A stretch of 13,574 nt of DNA from Deltaproteobacteria bacterium (GTDB taxonomy: Bacteria > Desulfobacterota > Desulfobaccia > Desulfobaccales > 0-14-0-80-60-11): assembly GCA_019308625.1 (NCBI GenBank), contig JAFDHU010000007.1, positions 1-13,574 of the forward strand, given 5' to 3'. Both the position numbers and the translations under genes were made by a program. The notes beneath the pieces are model-generated. The model was not told the origin of the DNA. It saw only the letters and a program-made list of their open reading frames with translations, and made no database searches. Shown here piece by piece: positions 1 to 6,409 of this stretch. Numbering within the stretch: the first letter of the stretch is position 1; every line of letters begins with the position of its first letter.

Positions 1-828
1 TTCATAACGCCCTCCCAAAAGGGGGGTCATGGACAGGAGGGCCAGATAGTCTCGGGCCGCGGGCAGGAAATTCTCCACCAGGGTTTTCAGGGCCTTCTTG
101 AGGGGGGAGACGGGACCCACCTGCTGCACCTGGAAGCTGTGAGCCCCGGCCTGGTTCCGGGCCAGGTCATTCACCAGCACGATCACCGGCTGGCCCGCAC
201 GACTGCGCAGTTTCAGTTTGATGTGTCCCTCCGGAGGAGTTTCGCTCAGAAGTTGCTGAAACCGCAGCCGGTCTTCCTCGCGGTACAAAAGGTGGTCCGC
301 GGCCACCGGGGTGTCCTCTTGGTCAGGATAGCCCAACAGCCGCCGCAAAGCCGGATTGAGATGACATCGCTCCCCCTGGCGGTCACAATAGAAGAGGGGT
401 TGGGGATTTTCCCGGAAAAGGCGGGTGAAGTCCTCCCGGGAGCTCAGCAGCATCCGCCGGTCGCGATGTAGCTTGAGCAGCACCGCCACCCGGGCCAGTA
501 CCTCCTGGGGCTGAAAGGGCGGCACCAAGAATTCATCCGCCCCCCATCCCAAAACCTGGGCCGCGGCGCTTTCCGTGAAGCGGGTCAAGGCCACCAGAAC
601 GGGAATCTGACCGGTGGCCGGATGGCCCCTCAGCCGGCGGAGGAGCTCGCCCGTAAACGGGGCTTGGTCCACAATCAGCAGGAGATCCGGGAGGCTGGCT
701 TGGCAGCAATCCCAGGCCTCTTCCGCGGGGCAGCGCTCCACCCGGTATCCGCCGCCGGCGAGCAGACTGGCAAGGCTCTCCATCTCCTCCGGAGCAGCAC
801 CGGTGAGCAAAACACGGGGCTGGGGCAC
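1..828 (-). CDS. Receiver-like plus PAS domain signalling protein, N-terminal part (runs off the left edge)
   Basis: The frame is open for 276 codons from a GTG at 828 to the window edge. An in-frame TAA lies four codons upstream of the GTG and AAGGG lies about six bases before it, so this start is well supported. Residues about 4-120 look like a response-regulator receiver: a PDLLLI strand near 47-52, then a GADEFLVPPF segment near 96-105. Residues about 132-250 look like a PAS sensor domain (FRENPQPLFYCD near 138-149, LRRLLGY near 161-167). The receiver is unusual. The acidic pair after the first strand is replaced by TGA (9-11), the phospho-acceptor position is V53 with D54 one place later, and the conserved Lys of the KPF motif is Pro (PPF). 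It may therefore be a pseudo-receiver. The output domain lies outside the window, so a histidine kinase or other effector cannot be told apart. The domain calls are recognition by eye. Confidence 0.72.
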   Translation of the reverse strand, partial: MPQPRVLLTGAAPEEMESLASLLAGGGYRVERCPAEEAWDCCQASLPDLLLIVDQAPFTGELLRRLRGHPATGQIPVLVALTRFTESAAAQVLGWGADEFLVPPFQPQEVLARVAVLLKLHRDRRMLLSSREDFTRLFRENPQPLFYCDRQGERCHLNPALRRLLGYPDQEDTPVAADHLLYREEDRLRFQQLLSETPPEGHIKLKLRSRAGQPVIVLVNDLARNQAGAHSFQVQQVGPVSPLKKALKTLVENFLPAARDYLALLSMTPLLGGRYE

Positions 829-973
829 GGGAAACCCTTACTTTTTGAGGTGAGGCAGCTCTTTTCCAGATAAAAAATCCGGCTGTCAGGTACAGGCTGG
901 ATACCGGACCGCGGCCAGTCCAGGGCCTCATCCCGCAGCCCAAGGTGAAAAACCCGTCAGAAATCCAATAAGA

Positions 974-1001
974 ATCTTACCGAATTCTCAGAAAAGAACA
1001 A
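974..1001 (-). promoter_or_regulatory. Candidate sigma-70 promoter for the receiver-PAS gene
   Basis: Read on the minus strand, TTGTTC (1001-996) is followed after 16 bases by TAAGAT (979-974). These resemble the -35 and -10 hexamers TTGACA and TATAAT, with four of six matches each. It sits in the only AT-rich patch of the gap and points toward the GTG at 828. The pattern is seen directly; promoter function is inference. Confidence 0.35.
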
Positions 1002-1081
1002 CAATCAGTTACAGAGCCAGGGAAACCGGTCGGGGCAGACCATTGAATGGCTGGGGACAAGGTCCGGGCCGGGGCAGTGCT

Positions 1082-1119
1082 CTGGTTATGGCTTCAGACA
1101 GACTGAAGGCTGGAACCAG
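1082..1119 (-). terminator. Two-part hairpin downstream of the SH3 lipoprotein gene (possible transcript end)
   Basis: Outer arms CTGGTT (1082-1087) and AACCAG (1114-1119) flank a small internal loop and inner arms CTTCAG (1092-1097) and CTGAAG (1103-1108) around a 5-nt loop. It starts about 55 bases after the TAA at 1173. No T-run follows on the minus strand, so an intrinsic terminator is not proven. It could also be a processing hairpin or a protein-binding dyad. Confidence 0.3.
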
Positions 1120-1172
1120 TCTCTCCCCCAGTTGCACCTTCCCGGCGAACAAACCGAAGATCCTGCCCGCCC

Positions 1173-1829
1173 TTACATGATGCGGATTTTCTCCTTGGGC
1201 TCCGGTTGGGCCGGGGCCGGCTTTTCCACCGGGGCAGGTTCTTCCGCCGGGGCGGGCGTCGCCGGAGCGGCGGGTTCGGACACAGAAGGCTTGGGCGGAG
1301 GGGGCGCAGCCGGTTCCGGTTCGGCCGCCTCGGCCGGCTTGGGGGCTGGTTGCGGCAGGTAAGTCTCCGCGGGTTTGGGGGCGGGAGTTGCTTCCCGAGC
1401 CGGCGGCCGCTCAGGCCGGGCCACTTCGGGAGTAGGCGCCCCCGGGGGCACCGGGGTGACCGCGGGGGCAGCGGGCGCGGCCTTCGGGCCCACCGGCCGG
1501 TCCGACAGATAGCGGGAGGCCACCCAACCCACGCTGCCGTCCCGTTTGACCACCACCTGCACCCAGTCTTCGGCCTCAGCCACCTTTTCCACCTCCTCAT
1601 TTTGCTCTAAGGTGGCGATCTTGGGGCAGTCCATGCCCGGGCAGGCCCGCAGGTTCAGGCGGGTGGCGTTGACGTACAGCGTCTGCCGCTTGGGGGGCGG
1701 CGGGGCCACCACCGGCGGAGGCGGGGCCGGAGGCGGCGGGGGCGGCGGCAGAAAAGCCTCGCAGCCCACAACCATAGCCAGCACAACCAACAAGGCGAAT
1801 CCCATTGCCCAGCGACCAGCCAGCTTCAC
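1173..1829 (-). CDS. Lipoprotein with bacterial SH3 domain and Pro/Ala-rich tail
   Basis: The predicted protein has 218 residues from a GTG at 1829. The frame is open further upstream, but those codons overlap the preceding gene. This GTG lies 13 bases after that gene's stop, has an AGG eight bases before it, and gives a normal n-region (KLAGR) before the hydrophobic segment. Residues 10-23 form a signal peptide ending in a VVGC lipobox (Cys23). A polyproline run follows (28-46), then a bacterial SH3 domain at about 50-108 (LNLRACPG near 58-65, W89, GWVASRYL near 101-108). Cys63 and Cys68 could form a disulfide. Residues 109-218 are low-complexity Pro, Ala and Glu and probably disordered, perhaps spanning or lining the cell wall. 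The residue after the lipidated Cys is Glu, not Asp, which fits outer-membrane sorting by the E. coli rule. SH3 domains of this kind usually bind peptidoglycan or proteins; the partner here is unknown. It appears co-transcribed with the zinc-ribbon gene upstream. Confidence 0.8.
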   Translation of the reverse strand: MKLAGRWAMGFALLVVLAMVVGCEAFLPPPPPPPAPPPPVVAPPPPKRQTLYVNATRLNLRACPGMDCPKIATLEQNEEVEKVAEAEDWVQVVVKRDGSVGWVASRYLSDRPVGPKAAPAAPAVTPVPPGAPTPEVARPERPPAREATPAPKPAETYLPQPAPKPAEAAEPEPAAPPPPKPSVSEPAAPATPAPAEEPAPVEKPAPAQPEPKEKIRIM

Positions 1830-1842
1830 CCCTTGCACCTCG

Positions 1843-2577
1843 CTATCCGCCCTCTTCCCGGCTCTCTCGGATCTTCCACCCGTCCCCGGTTTTCTCCAGG
1901 GTAATCCGGTAGGCCGGCCGGAGCAGCATATAGTCATGAGTCTGGGGATCATAAACCTGGATATTCCACACCAGCAAGGCTTGGGCCTGACGGTCCCCCA
2001 GCCGCGTCACTTCGCTGATCCGGTAAGACACCTCTTTAATGTCATATTTTTTCCACAACTGCAGAATCTGGTTCTCCAAACCTCCCAGATTGGGATAGGA
2101 GGGGGAATAACAATGCAGGAACTTGTTGATGTCCTCGTTGATATGAGCGGCCCGGATCTTTTCGGCCACCCGCTCCACTTCCCGCCGCAGATCCTCCTTG
2201 GGGGCGGAAGCCCCGGATATGGCAGGAGTGGCCGGGCTTTTTATTAAATACCGCCAGCCGTAAAAACCGGCCGCGCCCAAAAAGATAAGAAAAACCACCA
2301 GGAAGGCCAAACCGGGACGCCGCCGGCGGGTGGGGCGTTTGTCGCTGCGGGGGTAAAACACGGGGGGCCGTCTGGGGGCGGCGGGTTCATCCTCCGCCGG
2401 CAGGGCCTTGAGCGGCAGGCCACAGTCGGTGCAAAACTTCTGGCCGGGATAAGTCAGGGCTCCGCACCGGGGACAGGCCCGGGGGGAAGGCGGCACCCGC
2501 TTAAGAATCTGGCCGCATCGCTGACAAAAGCGATGTTCCTCTCCGTGAACCAGTTCACACTGACTGCAATAGGACAT
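1843..2577 (-). CDS. Double zinc-ribbon membrane protein with extracytoplasmic NTF2-like domain
   Basis: The predicted protein has 244 residues from the ATG at 2577. The frame stays open upstream to 2706, but this ATG places the first Cys pair directly at the N-terminus, as is usual for this architecture. The ribosome binding site is weak (AGAG). Two zinc ribbons are visible: Cys4, Cys7, Cys18, Cys21 and Cys35, Cys38, Cys49, Cys52. A basic linker (RRRR at 84-87) precedes a single membrane segment at about 89-108, so by the positive-inside rule the ribbons are cytoplasmic and the C-terminus is outside. Residues about 122-244 resemble an NTF2/SnoaL-like fold (a helical start, then strands ending in GDGWKI). 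That assignment is by eye and moderate. The architecture suggests an envelope sensor or scaffold; no enzyme motif is visible. The next gene, the SH3 lipoprotein, starts 13 bases downstream, so the two are likely one operon and may act together at the envelope. Confidence 0.8.
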   Translation of the reverse strand: MSYCSQCELVHGEEHRFCQRCGQILKRVPPSPRACPRCGALTYPGQKFCTDCGLPLKALPAEDEPAAPRRPPVFYPRSDKRPTRRRRPGLAFLVVFLIFLGAAGFYGWRYLIKSPATPAISGASAPKEDLRREVERVAEKIRAAHINEDINKFLHCYSPSYPNLGGLENQILQLWKKYDIKEVSYRISEVTRLGDRQAQALLVWNIQVYDPQTHDYMLLRPAYRITLEKTGDGWKIRESREEGG

Positions 2578-2622
2578 GGGCGTCTCTAAAGCTGCCGGAC
2601 TCCTTATCAAAACCTTTACCAC

Positions 2623-2628
2623 ATTATC
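2623..2628 (-). promoter_or_regulatory. Candidate -10 element for the zinc-ribbon/SH3 operon
   Basis: GATAAT on the minus strand matches TATAAT at five of six positions and would start a transcript about 40 bases before the ATG at 2577. No good -35 hexamer is visible at 16-18 bases, so an activator would be needed or the match is chance. Confidence 0.2.
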
Positions 2629-2731
2629 CGGCCAAAAAAAAGCAGTTTCCCGCGATCTAACCCCGGGGCCCTCCTGCTTCCCCTGGTTTTCCCGAGGGTT
2701 TCCCAATTTTACTCAAAAAATTTTCAGGCAA

Positions 2732-2757
2732 GTGAAATTCCCTTAAAGTTCCTTCAC
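2732..2757. promoter_or_regulatory. Inverted repeat GTGAA-N16-TTCAC (possible operator)
   Basis: Arms GTGAA (2732-2736) and TTCAC (2753-2757) flank an AT-rich centre that also contains tandem ATTCC and GTTCC. It lies in the AT-rich part of the divergent region where a promoter for the plus-strand operon would be expected. Five-base arms can arise by chance. Confidence 0.2.
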
Positions 2758-2798
2758 CAGGCAACCGAACAGCTTCGTGAACGGCGGGGGCGGCTCCT

Positions 2799-2822
2799 GT
2801 TTGCCTCCCCAGGGTGGCAAAC
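2799..2822. promoter_or_regulatory. 24-bp dyad GTTTGCC-N10-GGCAAAC upstream of the polysaccharide operon
   Basis: The seven-base arms GTTTGCC (2799-2805) and GGCAAAC (2816-2822) are perfect inverted repeats. With the CCC/GGG inside the spacer, 20 of the 24 positions are symmetric. It lies 157 bases before the wza-like ATG. As DNA it is a credible operator for a dimeric regulator; if transcribed it would form a hairpin. The symmetry is seen directly; the role is inferred. Confidence 0.45.
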
Positions 2823-2860
2823 CCGCATACTTCAGTAATTGTTTGGAAGCTTTGGCGGGT
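2821..2860 (+). other. Nested hairpin in the leader of the polysaccharide operon
   Basis: Outer arms ACCCGC (2821-2826) and GCGGGT (2855-2860) enclose inner arms CTTC (2830-2833) and GAAG (2846-2849). It follows directly on the 24-bp dyad, sharing two bases. Separately, CCTCCCC (2804-2810) could pair with GGGGAGG (2907-2913), giving an alternative fold. It matches no riboswitch class I can name. It could be a structured leader, or chance pairing in GC-rich DNA. Confidence 0.3.
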
Positions 2861-2979
2861 AGGAAGGTTAAAAAAGGGCGGGCGGGAAAAACCAGAGGTA
2901 AGCAAAGGGGAGGGGAAGGTCGGGGCCGAAACCGATTTCTCGAGGGCCGGTAAATATCTGGCTAAAGAAGGTAAGGGCG

Positions 2980-4032
2980 ATGAACCGGAAAAGCAGAGGT
3001 CATCTGGTGAGATGGGTCGTGGTTGTTCTGCTCCTGGCAGGGGCGGGGTGCGGAGGCTCCAGTGCTTACTTGAAACCGTCTCAGATACCGCTCCCCCAGG
3101 AGGGCCGGAACCAGAAGGTTTTGTGGCGGCTACAGTCTCTGGCTCAGGCCGGCCGCACCGCTGAGGTGGATTACCGGGGCTATCAGGTGGGCCCGGAAGA
3201 CCTCCTGGAGGTCCGGGTGTTCGGCCAGGACAACCTGAACCGGCAAGTGCGGGTGAACGGTCAGGGAACCATCAGCCTCCCCCTGGTGGGGGAAGTGGCG
3301 GTGGCCGGCCTCACCCCCCGGGAGATAGAGAACCGCCTGGTGCAGGCCTATGGGTCGGAATATCTCCGCCATCCCCAGATCAGCGTGAGGGTGAAGGAAC
3401 ACCGCCATCAGCGGGTGGCAGTGACCGGAGCGGTGGACCGCCCCGGACAGTATGAAATGATCGGCCCCCGCACCCTGCTGGAGATGCTGGCCTTGGCTGG
3501 CGGGCTCCAGGACAAGCCCGGGGCCCAAGCCGGGGACAAAGTCCACATCATCCGGCGCCGGCCGGTGACCAAAGCGGAGAGCCGGCGATCCTATCGCACC
3601 GAGACCATCGTCATTGATTTGCGCCGGCTCCTGCAGGCGGGCAACCCGGAACTTAACATCCCCATTCACCACGGAGACGTAATTTTTGTCCCCTTTGCCG
3701 GGCATGCCTACGTGATGGGTGGAGTCCGCCGGCCGGGGGCCGTGCCGGTAAAGGACAACCTTACCCTGACCCAGGCCGTGGCCTTGGCGGGAGGCCTGGA
3801 CCCGGTCCTGGCCACCCCGCAGGTGGAGGTCCTGCGCCTGGATGAAAACGGCACCGCCCGCACCTTCCGGCGCAATCTGAACAAGGTGATGGCCCGGGAG
3901 GAAACTGACATACCCCTAAAAGACAATGATGTGGTGGTGGTGGGAGAAAGCCGGTTAAGAAAGGCCCTGTTTGTGTTCAAGGAACTGCTGCCCGGTGCGA
4001 TGAGCGGGGCCTACCGTTTTGCCCCCAACTGA
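2980..4032 (+). CDS. wza: Polysaccharide export outer-membrane lipoprotein (Wza family)
   Basis: This is a 350-residue Wza-type protein. Members form the octameric outer-membrane channel through which capsule or exopolysaccharide leaves the cell. Residues 1-24 are a lipoprotein signal (MNRK basic start, hydrophobic VVVVLLLAGAG, Cys24). The lipobox is slightly atypical because the -3 residue is Gly. The polysaccharide export domain is at about 65-140 (YQVGPEDLLEVRVFGQ near 68-83, then ISLPLVGEVAVAGLTPREIE). Two SLBB-type beta-grasp domains follow: VTGAVDRPGQYEM near 148-160 and YVMGGVRRPGAVPV near 244-257. The ATG has GAAGG eight bases upstream. It is the first gene of a plus-strand operon with the Wzc-type gene 50 bases downstream. 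The family is clear; the symbol is by family resemblance, and the exported polymer is not identified. Confidence 0.93.
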   Translation: MNRKSRGHLVRWVVVVLLLAGAGCGGSSAYLKPSQIPLPQEGRNQKVLWRLQSLAQAGRTAEVDYRGYQVGPEDLLEVRVFGQDNLNRQVRVNGQGTISLPLVGEVAVAGLTPREIENRLVQAYGSEYLRHPQISVRVKEHRHQRVAVTGAVDRPGQYEMIGPRTLLEMLALAGGLQDKPGAQAGDKVHIIRRRPVTKAESRRSYRTETIVIDLRRLLQAGNPELNIPIHHGDVIFVPFAGHAYVMGGVRRPGAVPVKDNLTLTQAVALAGGLDPVLATPQVEVLRLDENGTARTFRRNLNKVMAREETDIPLKDNDVVVVGESRLRKALFVFKELLPGAMSGAYRFAPN

Positions 4033-4082
4033 AGCCCGGGGCCCCAATCCGCGATTCCTGCGCATTTAAAAGGAATACGTCC

Positions 4083-6404
4083 ATGTCCAAGGATTTTCGT
4101 GCTCCCCTGGTGATTCCTCCTTCCGGGGCGGCGCTCCGGGATTTTGAAATCTACGAGGCCTTACCGGCCGACCGGGCGCCTCTTCGGGAATACCTGCACA
4201 TCCTGGCCCGGCGCTGGCGATGGATTGCCGGCTTCCTTCTGGGGGCGGTGCTAGTGACCGCGGCGGCCGTGTTTCTCATGACCCCTATCTACCGGGCCAC
4301 GGCCCTGCTCCAGATTACTCAGGACAGCACCGTGGCCCAGATGGGGGAAAACGACCCCTGGGCCGCCCTGAAGGGGGGACAGGAGCTGACCAAATTTCAG
4401 GAAACCCAGGTGCGCATCCTGGGAAGTCGCTCCCTGGCCTGGCGGATTATTGAGTCTTTGAACCTCAAAAGCCATCCCGACTTCAGCCATTTGAGCGAGG
4501 GCGACCCCCCGCCGCCGCCCCAGCAGCTCAAGAGTGATTTGCTGGAGCTCTTTCAAAAAAGGCTGATCATCAATCCGGTCAAGGACTCTTACCTGGTGGA
4601 GGTCTCCTTCCAGGCCTCGGACCCGGCCTTGGCCCAGAAGGTGGCCAACGCCATGGCCCAGGAGTACGTCCAGTTAGCTATAGACCGCCGCATGGAGTCC
4701 TTCGCCCTGGTGAAGACCTGGCTGGAGAAGCAATTGCAGCGTCTGGCCGCCCGGGTCCAGGAATCGCAGCGGAAGCTTTATGAATTCGGCCAGAAGTCAG
4801 ATTTCTTCGCCCTGGAGGACAAGGACAACGTCATTGTGCGCAAGTACCTGGAATTGGGGGCCCTGCTGACCAAGGCCCAGTCCGAGCGCATGGCCAAGGA
4901 GGCCCAGTACCGGCAAATTGAGGAAAAAGGCCCGGAGGCGCCCCTGATTACCAACAACCCCCTAGTTTTGGCCTTGAGACAGGAGCTGGTGGCCCAGACC
5001 GCCAAGACCGCCCGCTTGCGGCAAATTTACCTGCCCGGCCATCCGGAGATGCAGGCCGAGGAAGCCAGGCTGCGGGAACTGCGGACCCGCCTTAAGCGGG
5101 AAATTCAGCGCATCTGCCAAGCGGTCAAGGCGGATTATGAGGCGGCCAAGAGAACAGAAAACCTGTTGAGCGAAGCCTTCAACGCCCAGAAGGAGAAGAT
5201 GGCCACCCTCCAGCAGCACCTAGTGGACTTTCAGATGCTCAAACGGGACGCCCAGACCACCGAGCAGCTTTATCAGGCGCTGCTGGCCCGCATGAAGGAG
5301 ACCACGGTGGCCAGCACCATGGTGCCCAGCAATGTGGCGGTCATTGACTCGGCCGATCTCCCGGCCGAGCCCTATCTGCCCAAGAAGGGGCTGTTTCTGT
5401 CCCTGGCCGGGGTCATCGGCCTGTGTCTGGGGCTGAGCGCGGCTTTTCTGGCCGAGTACCTGGACGACACCCTAAAGACCGCAGAAGAGGTGGAGCGGGT
5501 CTGCCAGGTGCCCTCCCTGGGGCTGATTCCCCTGCTTGCCGAAAACGGTGCTGCTGCCCGCCATCACCATTTCCCCCTGCCTGGTAGCGAGCAATGGCTG
5601 CGCCGCCTGCCTTTCCGGGGGAGCCCTGACCGGGCCTTGGCCTGGAACAGAGACCGACCAGAGTTGGTGGTGCTGAATCAGCCGCGTTCTGTGGCGTCCG
5701 AGGCCTTCCGGCAGGTGCGCACCTCCCTGATGCTTTCGGCGGCAGGCGGCCCCCCAAAAACGATTATTGTTACCAGTCCCAGCCCCCAGGAGGGCAAGTC
5801 CACCATTGCCGCCAACCTGGCTGCATCCCTGGCCCTGGACGGCCGCCAAGTGGCGGTGCTGGACTGCGACCTGCGCAAGCCCAGATTGCATCAGGTTTTC
5901 CGGGTGCCCGGCCAGCCCGGTTTGACCAACTATCTGGCCGGGCAACAGGGGCGGGAAGAAATTCTCCGGCCCACCCAGGTGCCCAACCTGTACCTCATTC
6001 CCGCGGGGCCGGTGCCCCCCAGCCCGGCGGAGCTCCTGAATTCCGAGGCTTTCCGGCAACTGCTGCTGGAACTGGCGCAGCAGTTTCAAAGCATTGTCAT
6101 TGACACCCCTCCGGCCTTGGGGTTTGCCGATGCCCGGGTCCTCTCCCGGCTGGCGGACGGCGTCCTGCTGGTGATGAAGCACCACGCCACCCCCCGGGAG
6201 GCTGGCCGCCTGACCTGTCAGTTGTTCTCCAAGGTTCAGGCCCCGCTGCTGGGGATCATTCTGAACCAGGTCGACAGCAACGGGTTGGGAGGGTACGGTT
6301 ACTATTACTCCACCAAGTATTATGAGAACTACGTCGGGGGGAGGGAAGGGGAAGGCCCCGGCTCCGGTCAGGCCGGCCAAAACCATAAAGCTCAATTGGG
6401 GTAG
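4083..6404 (+). CDS. wzc: Wzc-type polysaccharide co-polymerase with fused BY-kinase domain
   Basis: This is a 773-residue inner-membrane protein that controls chain length and works with Wza during export. The N-terminal Wzz/GNVR chain-length part spans about 35-460, with membrane segments at about 47-68 and 436-457 and a long coiled-coil periplasmic region between them. The cytoplasmic bacterial tyrosine kinase follows: Walker A SPSPQEGKST (565-574, Lys572), Walker A' VLDCDLRKP (Asp594, Asp596), and Walker B VIDTPPALG (Asp674). The C-terminal tail has seven tyrosines within 738-750, the usual autophosphorylation cluster. The ATG is preceded by AGGA eight bases upstream. In this architecture the kinase is fused to the membrane part, as in proteobacterial Wzc. 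The stop is five bases before the next gene's ATG, so translation is probably coupled. Confidence 0.95.
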   Translation: MSKDFRAPLVIPPSGAALRDFEIYEALPADRAPLREYLHILARRWRWIAGFLLGAVLVTAAAVFLMTPIYRATALLQITQDSTVAQMGENDPWAALKGGQELTKFQETQVRILGSRSLAWRIIESLNLKSHPDFSHLSEGDPPPPPQQLKSDLLELFQKRLIINPVKDSYLVEVSFQASDPALAQKVANAMAQEYVQLAIDRRMESFALVKTWLEKQLQRLAARVQESQRKLYEFGQKSDFFALEDKDNVIVRKYLELGALLTKAQSERMAKEAQYRQIEEKGPEAPLITNNPLVLALRQELVAQTAKTARLRQIYLPGHPEMQAEEARLRELRTRLKREIQRICQAVKADYEAAKRTENLLSEAFNAQKEKMATLQQHLVDFQMLKRDAQTTEQLYQALLARMKETTVASTMVPSNVAVIDSADLPAEPYLPKKGLFLSLAGVIGLCLGLSAAFLAEYLDDTLKTAEEVERVCQVPSLGLIPLLAENGAAARHHHFPLPGSEQWLRRLPFRGSPDRALAWNRDRPELVVLNQPRSVASEAFRQVRTSLMLSAAGGPPKTIIVTSPSPQEGKSTIAANLAASLALDGRQVAVLDCDLRKPRLHQVFRVPGQPGLTNYLAGQQGREEILRPTQVPNLYLIPAGPVPPSPAELLNSEAFRQLLLELAQQFQSIVIDTPPALGFADARVLSRLADGVLLVMKHHATPREAGRLTCQLFSKVQAPLLGIILNQVDSNGLGGYGYYYSTKYYENYVGGREGEGPGSGQAGQNHKAQLG

Positions 6405-6409
6405 CCGCC

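Larger units (their letters stand above)
829..1172. other. Intergenic region upstream of the receiver-PAS gene
   Basis: This 344-bp stretch lies between two minus-strand genes. I see no convincing coding frame; the open frames here have no ribosome binding site and no recognisable protein. It contains an AT-richer patch at about 958-1012 with a sigma-70-like promoter candidate and a two-part hairpin at 1082-1119. A leader of about 140 nt would separate that promoter from the GTG at 828. Confidence 0.6.
2578..2979. other. Divergent regulatory region between the zinc-ribbon operon and the polysaccharide operon
   Basis: This 402-bp gap carries no convincing gene. From left to right it holds the GATAAT patch for the minus-strand operon, an AT-rich stretch at 2700-2760 containing a GTGAA/TTCAC dyad, a 24-bp near-perfect dyad at 2799-2822, a second nested hairpin at 2821-2860, and a purine-rich leader from about 2860 to 2935. 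I could not find a good sigma-70 or sigma-54 promoter for the plus-strand operon by eye. Confidence 0.6.

Noticed and set aside
1546..2247. 233-codon plus-strand open frame
   Set aside because: It is antisense to the SH3 lipoprotein and zinc-ribbon genes, has Gly-run composition from the polyproline codons, and resembles no protein family.
2814..2980. Possible cyclic-di-GMP (GEMM) riboswitch, suggested by GGCAAACC-like bases in the leader
   Set aside because: The conserved GACGCAAAGCC core and the downstream receptor-loop bases are not present in order, so the resemblance is limited to a few bases.
5472..6395. Long open frame of 307 codons on the minus strand
   Set aside because: It lies entirely opposite the Wzc-type kinase gene, whose Walker motifs and membrane segments are unmistakable. 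The open reverse frame follows from GC-biased codons.
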